Source: Eubacteriales bacterium
GTDB taxonomy: Bacteria; Bacillota; Clostridia; Lachnospirales; Lachnospiraceae
Assembly (NCBI GenBank): GCA_030539055.1
Contig: JAUNSV010000011.1
Span: forward strand, 1-33,190
Reading direction: 5' to 3'
Length of the DNA: 33,190 nucleotides
The notes under the pieces were generated by a model that ran no database searches, was not told where the DNA came from, and was given only the letters and a program-made list of their open reading frames with translations. This document shows, in pieces, positions 8,810-16,259 of the stretch (position 1 is the stretch's first letter; each line of letters begins with the position of its first letter). Position numbers and translations under genes: made by a program.

Positions 8810-8914
8810 TTGGACTGATAATATGATAAAATAATATATTAACCAAGGAGGAGTAAGCGCGTGTTGTCCAGTAATATATTGCATTCGTTATTCCCCCTTT
8901 CGTTTTTTTATTGA
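8810..8914 (+). promoter_or_regulatory. Leader-like element with short GTG reading frame
   Basis: CCTTGG (8809-8814) can pair with CCAAGG (8843-8848), and the latter overlaps a strong AAGGAGGAG ribosome binding site. Eight bases on, a GTG at 8861 opens a 17-codon frame ending in TGA at 8912-8914 (MLSSNILHSLFPLSFFY). An extended -10 box lies just upstream. This resembles the leader of an attenuated, possibly drug-induced gene, but no plus-strand gene follows. The remaining bases to 9043 hold nothing I can identify. Confidence 0.4.
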
Positions 8915-9043
8915 GATGTTATTTCTCGTATTTTATCAACTTTGATTTTTTGGTCTTATGTCATTGTAAGTTTAGAATTTTCCAAAAACATTATTATAAT
9001 TTTTTTTCAAACCATTACCCAAAGCGTTACTTTCGGTTTTGCA

Positions 9044-9256
9044 CTACACTATCTCCCAAACAAATGTAGCAGTGTCACTAACATCTATGTCATCTGGTTC
9101 GATATCAATTGGCTTTGACCCATAGCGGCGATCCTCTGCAATATCATATATAGTATTGGAGAAAATGTCTAATTCTCCCCAGTTGTAATCTATGGTAAGC
9201 AGTTGTCCCAGTTTCACTCCTGCTGTCTCACAGAGCAATATTATTGGATAATACAT
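9044..9256 (-). CDS. Short reading frame overlapping the ATPase end, uncertain
   Basis: A 70-codon frame that starts inside the last 29 bases of the ATPase gene and lacks a recognisable ribosome binding site. Its composition is protein-like (Asp-rich, with DIEPDDIDVSDTATFVWEIV at the end) and the local base composition is less AT-extreme than in the core genes. I do not recognise it. It may be a gene fragment left by recombination at the island's left side, or the displaced tail of a lost gene. Confidence 0.35.
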   Translation of the reverse strand: MYYPIILLCETAGVKLGQLLTIDYNWGELDIFSNTIYDIAEDRRYGSKPIDIEPDDIDVSDTATFVWEIV

Positions 9257-10457
9257 TCACTATATTCAAGTGCTTTACTCCATCTCGCTCTTGGAGTAGA
9301 CTGTCCATTGATAACAAATACTTTGGGTAGTTATCTCGCACTTGATAAAAGGGCTTGTATTCTCGATCTTCAGTTGACTTTTCCGATATTGTCATAGTTA
9401 CTTGAATATATTTATAATCATTGGTTTTTCGTGCGATAAAATCACATTCGAATTGCCCTATGCGTCCTACACTGACAGAATAGTTATTATTCATAAGGTA
9501 CAGAAACACGAGATTTTCAAGTGCTGGACCGTAGTTAATACGATTATCCGTTACAGTCAAAAAATAAATGCTCATATCTGCAAGATAATATTTCTGTTCA
9601 CCAGATAAAGATTTTTTCGATTTGCAATCAAATCTCGGACACTTATAAATGATTTTTGCGTTTTCGAGTATTGAAATATAGTTTCGAATTGTCTCCTTTG
9701 ATATCTGCGTTTTTTCCTTATTGTTGAAGTAATCAAAAAGCGTGCTTACACTAAAAGTTGAACCGAAGTTATTGATAACATAATTTTGCACTCTTTCAAA
9801 TATAAATTTATTTCTGATTTTTTTGTTTCGCTTAATATCTTTTTCGAATATCTCTCCAATAACACTTTTTGTATAAAAGTGTCGTGCTTCTGCATCCTGG
9901 AACTCGAGTGCCTTTGGGAACCCACCGTTTACTATATACTCTTTGAACTCATCTGCAAGGTCTAAATTAACTGGCAACTTCTTATATTTTTTCATTGCAA
10001 GATATTCTGAAAAATCCAATGTGAAAATTTCAAATTCTAAATACCTTCCAGTAAGCTTTGTCGCAATCTCACCGCTAAGCAAATAGGAATTGGAACCAGT
10101 GAGAAAAATTGAAAAGTTTTCTTCTGTGTTATATGCATTGATTGTTTCCTCAAATCCAGTTACATTTTGAATCTCATCTATAAAAATATACTTGAAGTTA
10201 TCATCCACAAGCATTGAATCAATTTTCTCTTCAAGTTGTTCTGCTGTCTTAATTCCCTTGTTTCCTCTCTTATCGAGGTCAAGATATATTATATCTTTCT
10301 CCATAATACCACTATCAATAAGTTCTTCTTTTATCATTTGCATCATAGAAGACTTACCACATCGCCTAATACCAGTAATTAGTTTAATAATATCTGTTTT
10401 GTAGAAAGGTCGAATTTTTTTAAGATACTTTTCCCGTTTAAATAATGTCATCTCCAT
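9228..10457 (-). CDS. AAA-family ATPase with DUF4143 C-terminal domain
   Basis: A 409-residue protein of the widespread AAA_14-DUF4143 type. The Walker A motif GIRRCGKSS is at residues 29-37, Walker B IFIDEIQN at 91-98 and the sensor FLTGSNSYLL around 128. The C-terminal half, from about residue 190, has the DUF4143 helical region and a restriction-endonuclease-like segment (GRIGQFECDFIARK). Members are common on mobile or accessory DNA, their function is not firmly known, and many have been proposed as toxin-like or defence-linked. The ATG at 10457 has GAG five bases upstream. Base composition is visibly less AT-rich than in neighbouring core genes, supporting acquisition. Confidence 0.87.
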   Translation of the reverse strand: MEMTLFKREKYLKKIRPFYKTDIIKLITGIRRCGKSSMMQMIKEELIDSGIMEKDIIYLDLDKRGNKGIKTAEQLEEKIDSMLVDDNFKYIFIDEIQNVTGFEETINAYNTEENFSIFLTGSNSYLLSGEIATKLTGRYLEFEIFTLDFSEYLAMKKYKKLPVNLDLADEFKEYIVNGGFPKALEFQDAEARHFYTKSVIGEIFEKDIKRNKKIRNKFIFERVQNYVINNFGSTFSVSTLFDYFNNKEKTQISKETIRNYISILENAKIIYKCPRFDCKSKKSLSGEQKYYLADMSIYFLTVTDNRINYGPALENLVFLYLMNNNYSVSVGRIGQFECDFIARKTNDYKYIQVTMTISEKSTEDREYKPFYQVRDNYPKYLLSMDSLLQERDGVKHLNIVNVLSNNIAL

Positions 10458-10513
10458 TTTTCTCTTTTCTTTTTGCTTTGGTTCATTATATCAATAATTG
10501 TCGTTATTGTCAA

Positions 10514-10560
10514 GTTAAAGCCACCAATTTTTAATATTTGCTGTTTTTGGTGGTCTTAAC
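10514..10560. repeat. Inverted repeat upstream of the ATPase gene
   Basis: Arms 10514-10527 and 10547-10560 match 12 of 14 bases (core CCACCAA/TTGGTGG) around a 19-base spacer. No T-run follows on either strand, so it is not a typical terminator. It lies about 60 bases upstream of the ATPase start and could be an operator. The rest of 10561-10717 shows nothing further. Confidence 0.45.
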
Positions 10561-10717
10561 TGATGTTTATCGTATCTTTTTTACACAGACTATTGCTATA
10601 GCATGGAATTCTTATTATCGATTTTTATTTATTCTTTCATTGAGTAAATGAACTAATTGTACTAGTCAATCGTATTGTACCTACTAATACACATAATAAA
10701 GATTATAGTAGATAATC

Positions 10718-11722
10718 CTACAAGTATTCTTTTATTGCAAGAGCAATTTCATAAGCAAGGTTAACTGGGACTGCATTTCCAATCATTTTATACCCATCGT
10801 TTATGTCGTTATATAAAATTTTAAAATCATCTGGGAAGCCTTGAACTCTTGCCACTTCTCTAACAGTCATGCGTCTATATAGATTTTCTTTGCCTTTTAC
10901 AAACTCGCACTTGTCTTTTCCAACTTTAACCATAGTTGGTGCTTGTGGATGTAGTTGGCATTGTCTTCCACTAGCTTGAACAGTAAAAGCCTGTTGATTC
11001 CAATTTTTTACTCTATTTCTACTCATAAAAATTGGCGAATATGTACCGATATAATACTCATTATTATTTTTTGATTTAATATTATGCTTATTTCTTTCAA
11101 GTGCTGGAACAGCTTCATCTTTTAAATCATAAATTACATCTTTTAAAGTTAACTTTTTATCATCATTTTCTGTTGAGCCATTAGGAAATTTAAAATCAAT
11201 ATTCAAATCATTTCTAAAACCTATATAAAACACTCTTTTTCTTTCTTGTGCCACCGCATAATCTTTTGCATTAACCATATTCAAAGTTACTGTGTAACCA
11301 GCATTTTTAAATAGACTTAGTATTTTTTTTACTGCTTCAGAATGTCTATCAGCAAGCATACCACTTACATTTTCTGCTAAAAAAAACTTAGGCTTTTTTT
11401 CTTTAAGAATTCTTATATAATCAAAAAACAATTTTCCTCTTTCATCATCAACACCTCTTAGAGAACCAGCTTCAGACCACGATTGGCATGGTGGACCACC
11501 AATAATACCATCCACATCTTGTAATTCAGATTCATTGATTTTTCTAATATCGCCCTTTATTAATTTAGTATTTGGATGATTTGCTTCGTAGGTAGCCCAT
11601 ATTGTTTTGTCAAACTCATTTGCAATTGGAATATCAAACCCCGCTTTTTCAAAGCCTAAATCAAGACCACCACATCCACTAAACAATGATAAAATATTAA
11701 ATTTTCTAGCACTTTCTTTCAT
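10718..11722 (-). CDS. C5-cytosine DNA methyltransferase, M.HaeIII-like
   Basis: A 334-residue enzyme with all main C5-methyltransferase motifs: I ([15 protein letters not shown], residues 14-28), IV ([12 protein letters not shown], catalytic Cys79), VI (ENVSGM, Glu117), VIII ([11 protein letters not shown]), IX ([15 protein letters not shown]) and X ([13 protein letters not shown]). From memory it resembles M.HaeIII along nearly its whole length, including the target-recognition stretch [17 protein letters not shown], so GGCC methylation is the likely specificity. No restriction endonuclease lies beside it. The ATG at 11722 has GAGG nine bases upstream; a TTG fifteen bases earlier overlaps that site. 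An orphan methylase of this kind may protect against a restriction system or be the remnant of one. Confidence 0.93.
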   Translation of the reverse strand: MKESARKFNILSLFSGCGGLDLGFEKAGFDIPIANEFDKTIWATYEANHPNTKLIKGDIRKINESELQDVDGIIGGPPCQSWSEAGSLRGVDDERGKLFFDYIRILKEKKPKFFLAENVSGMLADRHSEAVKKILSLFKNAGYTVTLNMVNAKDYAVAQERKRVFYIGFRNDLNIDFKFPNGSTENDDKKLTLKDVIYDLKDEAVPALERNKHNIKSKNNNEYYIGTYSPIFMSRNRVKNWNQQAFTVQASGRQCQLHPQAPTMVKVGKDKCEFVKGKENLYRRMTVREVARVQGFPDDFKILYNDINDGYKMIGNAVPVNLAYEIALAIKEYL

Positions 11723-11828
11723 TAATATATACCTCAATAAATTAATAATTTATTCTTTTAATTATAATCTTCCTTTATTATATACAAAAGCAAATTTGTG
11801 AATACTACATCACAACTCTATAAATATT

Positions 11829-11837
11829 ATTATACCA
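11829..11837 (-). promoter_or_regulatory. Possible extended -10 box for the methylase
   Basis: On the minus strand TG-G-TATAAT lies about 100 bases upstream of the methylase ATG, with no convincing -35 box. It resembles the TGGTATACT core of the nearby 28-bp repeat. Confidence 0.35.
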
Positions 11838-11897
11838 TATTTAATGAAAATATAAAACTTTAACTTAAGAGATTTTTGCAAATTCTACTTTTTTTTT

Positions 11898-11921
11898 AAA
11901 AAAATAGAGATGGTTGTCTCT
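11898..11921 (-). terminator. Terminator after the acyltransferase gene
   Basis: On the minus strand AGAGA and TCTCT pair around a 6-base loop and are followed by A and seven T. It lies about 110 bases past the acyltransferase stop and would separate that gene from the methylase. Confidence 0.6.
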
Positions 11922-11987
11922 GTCTCATTAGTACAATTATATATAACCTTTTCGTTAGGATTTTTCAAATAAGTAAATCGGTATATA

Positions 11988-12015
11988 GTGTTACAAAACT
12001 AGTATACCACTACAG
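11988..12015 (-). repeat. 28-bp repeat, copy B (inverted relative to copy A)
   Basis: The reverse complement matches 8781-8808 at 26 of 28 bases, again with a TG-G-TATACT core and a TTTTGTAACAC end. It starts 18 bases past the acyltransferase stop. The two copies point toward each other and enclose the ATPase and methylase genes. Confidence 0.6.
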
Positions 12016-12032
12016 ATACCCAAGTATTTATA

Positions 12033-12968
12033 CTAAAGCTTATTCAACATAAGTTCTTTCAATTTTGTTTTTGCAAATTGAAGTGCAAATGAAAATAAAA
12101 ATGTTAAAATAAAAAGAAGCATTCCAACAAATACAAAACTAACATAGTTATTATTTTTAAATGTATTAATTTTTAATACATCAAATAAAAAGTGTATGAA
12201 AAATGGGTGAAACAAGTAAACGAAAAATGTTAAACTACCAATTCTTCTAATATCAAAAGAAACTTTTACTATTTTTTTGCTTAATAATATTTTAAATATT
12301 GTAATACTAATAAAAAAGAAACTAGCAGAATGATATCCTGCATTATTTATTTTAAATATTATAGCAAAAATATTTGTAACTAAAGCTAAAATGATTATTT
12401 TTATATCAAATAAATTTTTTTGTATCAAGCCACCACATAAAAAATATGAAAAGTAATATGGTAAGGGTATAGAAAAATTTATTTTATTTAAAACTGGAAT
12501 ATGATTCTTAAAAATAACAAAAATCAATGTTAAAAAAGTAAAAGTATATAAATTATCATCATCTAAACTAGTAAAAATAGGAACAAACAAGTAAATACAA
12601 ATTATACATGGCATAAACCACAAATGTGAAACAAAATTGAATTTTAAACTTTCTATAATAAAAAATGCAATTTTACTTAATGCATTATTTAAGCTTGTCA
12701 TATATATTTCATTACAAAACAAACACAGTGCATTAGTTAATACAAATAATAACCAAAATTCAATTATTTTTTTACTTACATATTTATAACTTCGTTTTTT
12801 ATTAAATATACAATATCCAGATGTTATAAAAAAAAGTGGTACAGAAATTCCTAAGCAATATTGAATTTGAGACAAAAGATAATTACTTATCGAAAATCGT
12901 GAGCTCAATATAGCTATATAATGAATAAAAAAAACTCCTAAAGCAGAAATAATTCTTATACAATCCAC
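12033..12968 (-). CDS. Acyltransferase-3 family membrane protein, out of frame with its likely start
   Basis: The readable frame gives 311 residues of a multi-spanning O-acyltransferase (Acyl_transf_3), the type that acetylates or acylates cell-surface sugars. DCIRIISALGVFFIHY with its His is the family's first helix, LWFMPCIICIYLFVPIF a central one, and YLFHPFF a late one; about ten membrane segments are visible. The only in-frame start is a GTG at 12968 with no ribosome binding site. The frame stays open upstream for some 100 bases with plausible N-terminal coding (KYKSFIV just before), and an ATG with a GTGAG site lies at 13074 but is one base out of phase. A pentanucleotide repeat lies between. 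The product is probably off or truncated in this copy, and switchable. Confidence 0.75.
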   Translation of the reverse strand: MDCIRIISALGVFFIHYIAILSSRFSISNYLLSQIQYCLGISVPLFFITSGYCIFNKKRSYKYVSKKIIEFWLLFVLTNALCLFCNEIYMTSLNNALSKIAFFIIESLKFNFVSHLWFMPCIICIYLFVPIFTSLDDDNLYTFTFLTLIFVIFKNHIPVLNKINFSIPLPYYFSYFLCGGLIQKNLFDIKIIILALVTNIFAIIFKINNAGYHSASFFFISITIFKILLSKKIVKVSFDIRRIGSLTFFVYLFHPFFIHFLFDVLKINTFKNNNYVSFVFVGMLLFILTFLFSFALQFAKTKLKELMLNKL

Positions 12969-13041
12969 AATAAATGATTTGTACTTATCATCTATCTTCG
13001 TTTCATTTTTATTTAATAAAAAACTATCCCTTATAAAAGAG

Positions 13042-13060
13042 TTGTCTTGTCTTGTCTTGT
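13042..13060 (-). repeat. Pentanucleotide repeat (GACAA)3.8 at the acyltransferase start
   Basis: On the minus strand three full GACAA units and a partial fourth, followed upstream by a degenerate unit, lie 12 bases after the ATG at 13072-13074. From that ATG the frame runs MYKTKQDKTRQ and stops 16 codons in at TAG. One extra 5-base unit, or two fewer, would join the ATG to the acyltransferase frame. Confidence 0.65.
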
Positions 13061-13109
13061 TTTGTCTTATACATTATATTTCTCACTTATTATAGTTGTG
13101 ATGGTAAAG

Positions 13110-13862
13110 CTATTTTTGAGCTTGTACCATCTTTAAAAATTTCTTGTCATTAAATTGCTCATTGGTCAAAAATTTTCCATTATAAAACATCGCATAAGTA
13201 GTGCAAGGACTCGGAACGAGTTGTGCTTGTTTTTTTGTTTCAATATGAATTGCCTTAAATGGAATGTTGTTTTCTTTTGCAATTTTCTCAAGAATTGGAA
13301 CATATTTACCATTGAAAGGACATTGACTTGTATAATATAAAACATACCCACTATCTTTTATATGAGGGTGTTTTGCAATATCTTTAAATTTAGGAATAAT
13401 AGCTTTTTTATCAAAAGGAAGATACATCAAATTAATTTCTGTATCGGATTCATCTGCTATCTTGAATCCTTTATGGAGTAGATACTTTGGGTCAGAAAGA
13501 AATGGCTTCTTCTTTAGAGAAGAAAGAATGCATAATCCAATCTTTCCTTTTACTTTAGCATCTTTTATGCAAGCTTTAAGCAAATCATTTGAATAGCCAT
13601 GCCCTTTAAACGAACCAGATACCCAAAAGCAATCAATATACATATAATTTTTTGCAATAATAGGTACCCATGCATTTTCAGCTGGAATATACTCAATAAA
13701 GCATTTTCCTCTTTCGGTACTTTTAAGAAATACAAGTCCATCTTCAAAGCACTGTTTCATCCAGTCTTTTTTTGAAGAGACTTGAATGTCCTTATTATTA
13801 GAAATCGCACAGCATATGTGTTCGTTTTCAATGTTTTCTTTTGTTACTTTGATATATTCCAT
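13110..13862 (-). CDS. GNAT acetyltransferase with YoaP domain
   Basis: A 250-residue protein, the usual length of Bacillus YoaP. The N-terminal half is a GNAT acetyltransferase fold: WVSGSFKGHGYSNDLLKACI at about 92-111 contains the acetyl-CoA-binding loop. The C-terminal YoaP domain is thioredoxin-like, with YYTSQCPFNGKYVPIL carrying its cysteine and a later PSPCTTYAMFYNG segment. The substrate is not known. The start at 13862 is chosen from AAAGGG seven bases upstream and from the family's MEYI-type N-terminus. The frame stays open for 72 more codons upstream, but that part is an integrase remnant. It follows the DUF3990/DUF3791 trio on the island. Confidence 0.88.
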   Translation of the reverse strand: MEYIKVTKENIENEHICCAISNNKDIQVSSKKDWMKQCFEDGLVFLKSTERGKCFIEYIPAENAWVPIIAKNYMYIDCFWVSGSFKGHGYSNDLLKACIKDAKVKGKIGLCILSSLKKKPFLSDPKYLLHKGFKIADESDTEINLMYLPFDKKAIIPKFKDIAKHPHIKDSGYVLYYTSQCPFNGKYVPILEKIAKENNIPFKAIHIETKKQAQLVPSPCTTYAMFYNGKFLTNEQFNDKKFLKMVQAQK

Positions 13863-13868
13863 TGCATT

Positions 13869-13988
13869 CACCCTTTCATTAGATTTGTTTTTCGTGGGCT
13901 TAAAACCACTTTGTCCTTTGTAATCCCAAGTTCTACTTATAGAAAGCATCTGATGTGAAAAATCAAAGTCTAGACCTATGTCACCACT
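13869..13988 (-). pseudogene. Remnant of a tyrosine integrase catalytic domain
   Basis: About 40 codons between the DUF3791 gene and the YoaP gene read GDIGLDFDFSHQMLSISRTW followed by DYKGQSGFKPTKNKSNER. This matches the pattern of Gram-positive phage and ICE integrases just after the first catalytic Arg (a D-I-D-F segment, then ISI.KTWDYK and GF.PTKNKSS.R). There is no start and neither the core Arg box nor the HxxR/Tyr region. It is evidence that an integrating element once occupied this site. Confidence 0.6.
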
Positions 13989-14196
13989 ACCAAGCGTGTT
14001 TTCCTGTTGACAAAAGACTATCAATATCCATATATGCATTCTCGATAGCTTCTGTATGATATCCCCAGTAATTATCATATATTTTCTGCGTAATCCCGTG
14101 AGTATCCCACTCTTTTAAAACATCTCCAGTCTTTTTTTCTTTAAACGCAGCATAGTATTCCAACAAATACATAAAAAATTTCATTTCCTCTGTCAT
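13987..14196 (-). CDS. DUF3791-type small protein
   Basis: A 69-residue, mostly helical protein. It shows the DUF3791 pattern: MTEEMKFFMYLLEYYA, then VLKEWDTHGITQKIYDNYWGYHTEAIENA and a closing MDIDSLLSTG. The ATG at 14196 lies nine bases after AAGGGG; a GTG at 14205 directly abuts that site and is unlikely. The stop of the preceding gene is one base away. Proteins of this family are found next to DUF3990 genes in Clostridia, and I infer an antitoxin or partner role for it. Confidence 0.75.
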   Translation of the reverse strand: MTEEMKFFMYLLEYYAAFKEKKTGDVLKEWDTHGITQKIYDNYWGYHTEAIENAYMDIDSLLSTGKHAW

Positions 14197-14197
14197 A

Positions 14198-14443
14198 TCA
14201 TTCACCCCTTATATATATCGAATTTTGCGGATTGCCTGTAATTTTTTCTGCTTCCCAAATTTCAAAAATTGCACCCGCACCAAATACCGTCATTCCACAA
14301 GCCTCATTTTCAAGCATCTCATGGGTTCTTGAATCCGTAAAAGCTCTCAATGCATCCATAGGAGAATAACCATATTTTTCAACAATCATCTTCACAATTT
14401 CACCATTGTAGTAATCAATAACTTCAGGTTCTAATCGCTTCAT
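14198..14443 (-). CDS. Companion protein of the DUF3990 locus
   Basis: An 81-residue soluble protein. Its pattern (IVEKYGYSPMDALRAFTDSR, then FGAGAIFEIWEAEKITGNPQ, ending SIYIRGE) is familiar from the middle gene of DUF3990/DUF3791 loci in gut Clostridia, but it carries no function I can name. The ATG overlaps the DUF3990 stop as ATGA and has GGAGGTGA seven bases upstream, a strong site. It is intact, in contrast to the gene before it. A partner or antitoxin role is inferred. Confidence 0.7.
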   Translation of the reverse strand: MKRLEPEVIDYYNGEIVKMIVEKYGYSPMDALRAFTDSRTHEMLENEACGMTVFGAGAIFEIWEAEKITGNPQNSIYIRGE

Positions 14444-14709
14444 ATGGATTTCACCTCCAAATATTTTAAAATATGCAAAGAGCGTTCTGTTCTGAATACA
14501 TATTGGTCTTTCAATTTTTGAGGAAGAAGAAGTTTAATTGCCACATCTTCAGAAAAATATCCTTTTAAATAATTGTTTACTGTTCTAATTGCTTGGTCAT
14601 TTGCAACTGGTCCGCTTATCACAACACCAGCTCCAAAATCCAACAACCTTTTTGAAGGAATCAATTTTGGAATCATAACTTCTATGTTGCTTCCATGATA
14701 TAGCTTCAT
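14440..14709 (-). pseudogene. DUF3990 protein with an internal deletion
   Basis: The 89-residue product keeps both ends of a DUF3990 protein. The N-terminus reads MKLYHGSNIEVMIPKLIPSK then RLLDFGAG; the C-terminus, from about residue 30, reads ISGPVANDQAIRTVNNYLKG and ends with LLPQKLKDQYVFRTE. Family members I recall are about 150-165 residues, and the missing middle (between DFGAG and the DYDLVI.GPVAND segment) holds the GFY..T and W..F parts of an ADP-ribosyltransferase-like fold. The deletion is in frame, so a short product could still be made from the good GAGGAG site. It is probably inactive. Confidence 0.65.
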
Positions 14710-14781
14710 AAATAATCTCCTCATACAATTTTTTCAATAATATTAACACCAACTCTTACTAATACTGAATATAGTAATATT

Positions 14782-15456
14782 TTATATTTCAATCTTATAC
14801 TCCACAATCTCACCCGTTTTATAATTATGATTTCTTGTTGTATGTGATATAAATGAAGCTGCTTCCTCTATTGTTATCGTGTTTTTTGTTTCATAATTTT
14901 TTATCATATCTGTTTTTACAGAGCCTAGTGCTATAGCAAAGCATTCTATATTTGATTCAAAAATTTCTTTAGATAATGCTTTTGTAAAAGCAATTACTCC
15001 ACCTTTTGTCATAGAATATATTACCTCATTTGATGCACCTATTAAACCCCATATTGATGTGATATTTAATATTATTCCTTTTTTTTGATGTATTAACCTA
15101 GGAAGCACTGCTTTTGTATTTTCAAAAACTGTTGTTAAATTTGAATTTATGATGTCATCATACTCATCTTTTGTAACATCTTGAAGTAAATTGTAATTTG
15201 CTTTTGATGCATTATTTATAAGCATATATATATCTTCTTTACTATTTACAATTTCATTTAAATATTCTCTATTTATATTGCCTTTTATTGCATACACTTT
15301 TTTATTATATTTTTCTTTTATGTCATTTGCATTTTGGATCAAAATTTTTATGTTCTTTTCACAAGTTAATATTAAATCAAATCCTTGTTTAGCATACTCA
15401 TACGATAAAGCTTTGCCTATGCCTCTTGATGCTCCTGTAATTATTACATAACTCAT
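14782..15456 (-). CDS. Short-chain dehydrogenase/reductase
   Basis: A 224-residue classical SDR, somewhat shorter than the usual 240-250. The NAD(P)-binding TGASRGIG motif is at residues 8-15, NNASKA at 81-86, and the catalytic residues are N105, S134, Y147 and K151 (YSMTK). FabG-like 3-oxoacyl reductase activity is possible, but the substrate cannot be told from the sequence. GAGGT six bases before the ATG at 15456 fixes the start; a longer frame from 15489 would overlap the transporter gene. It is the last gene of the long operon that begins with dfx. Confidence 0.9.
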   Translation of the reverse strand: MSYVIITGASRGIGKALSYEYAKQGFDLILTCEKNIKILIQNANDIKEKYNKKVYAIKGNINREYLNEIVNSKEDIYMLINNASKANYNLLQDVTKDEYDDIINSNLTTVFENTKAVLPRLIHQKKGIILNITSIWGLIGASNEVIYSMTKGGVIAFTKALSKEIFESNIECFAIALGSVKTDMIKNYETKNTITIEEAASFISHTTRNHNYKTGEIVEYKIEI

Positions 15457-15478
15457 TTTTACCTCATAAAAAATTTTT

Positions 15479-16249
15479 TTATACTTCAAATAGTTCTAAT
15501 ATTATTTTTACTAAGAAAATAATTAATACTAAATACATTATTGGTTTAACCATTGATAAGCCTTTTTTCTTAAAAAGTGTTGTACCAAGATAAGCACCTA
15601 ACATATTAAATACACCAGCTGTTAATGCTAATTGGAAAAGAACTTTTCCATTTATTATATATATCAGCAATGCACCCAAATTAGTCGATAAATTGATTGC
15701 TTTTGCTACTCCATTTGATTGGTTGAGTGATAAACCAACTACAGAAGTAAGCATTATAATTAAAAAAGTGCCTGTTCCTGGTCCATAAACACCATCATAT
15801 ATACCTAGAAAAAAAGAAATTAATATTGCTATCGAAATAATATTTATATTTAATGATGAGTCTTCTTTTTGGTTTTTCTTTAATGAAGAAGATTTTGAAA
15901 TATATATTAATGTAAGTGGTATAACAAATAGCATTATTATTTTAAATAATTTGTCATCTATTAATAAAGCTATTCGGGCTCCTATGGTTGATCCAAACAA
16001 TGCAAAAAATACGCAAGGTAGAGCTATTTTTAAATTAATAAAACCTGATTTATAATACTTGTATGTAGAAAGACTTGTGCCCATTAAAGCAGACATTTTG
16101 TTTGAACCAAGAGCTATGGTTGTAGGAAAACCTGCAATTAAATATGCTGGTAGTGATATTAAACCTCCGCCTCCTGCTATTGCATCTACAAAACCTGCTA
16201 AAAAAAGTAATGGACATACTATTAAAAAGTGCCAAATATTGATTTGCAT
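15479..16249 (-). CDS. TauE/SafE-family membrane transporter
   Basis: A 256-residue integral membrane protein with about eight hydrophobic segments. The family hallmark is the N-terminal GFVDAIAGGGGLISLPAYLI (about 19-38) repeated in weaker form as GIYDGVYGPGTGTFLIIM in the second half, an internal duplication. Members are proposed exporters of sulfite, sulfoacetate or other small anions; the substrate here is unknown. AAGGAAAG precedes the ATG. It follows ptsI by about ten bases and precedes the SDR gene. Confidence 0.9.
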   Translation of the reverse strand: MQINIWHFLIVCPLLFLAGFVDAIAGGGGLISLPAYLIAGFPTTIALGSNKMSALMGTSLSTYKYYKSGFINLKIALPCVFFALFGSTIGARIALLIDDKLFKIIMLFVIPLTLIYISKSSSLKKNQKEDSSLNINIISIAILISFFLGIYDGVYGPGTGTFLIIMLTSVVGLSLNQSNGVAKAINLSTNLGALLIYIINGKVLFQLALTAGVFNMLGAYLGTTLFKKKGLSMVKPIMYLVLIIFLVKIILELFEV

Positions 16250-16259
16250 ACTTTCCTTA

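Noticed and set aside
13863-14078. N-terminal extension of the YoaP-type acetyltransferase
   Set aside because: The family starts at 13862 with a good AAAGGG site; the extra codons are an integrase remnant plus sequence overlapping the DUF3791 gene in another frame.
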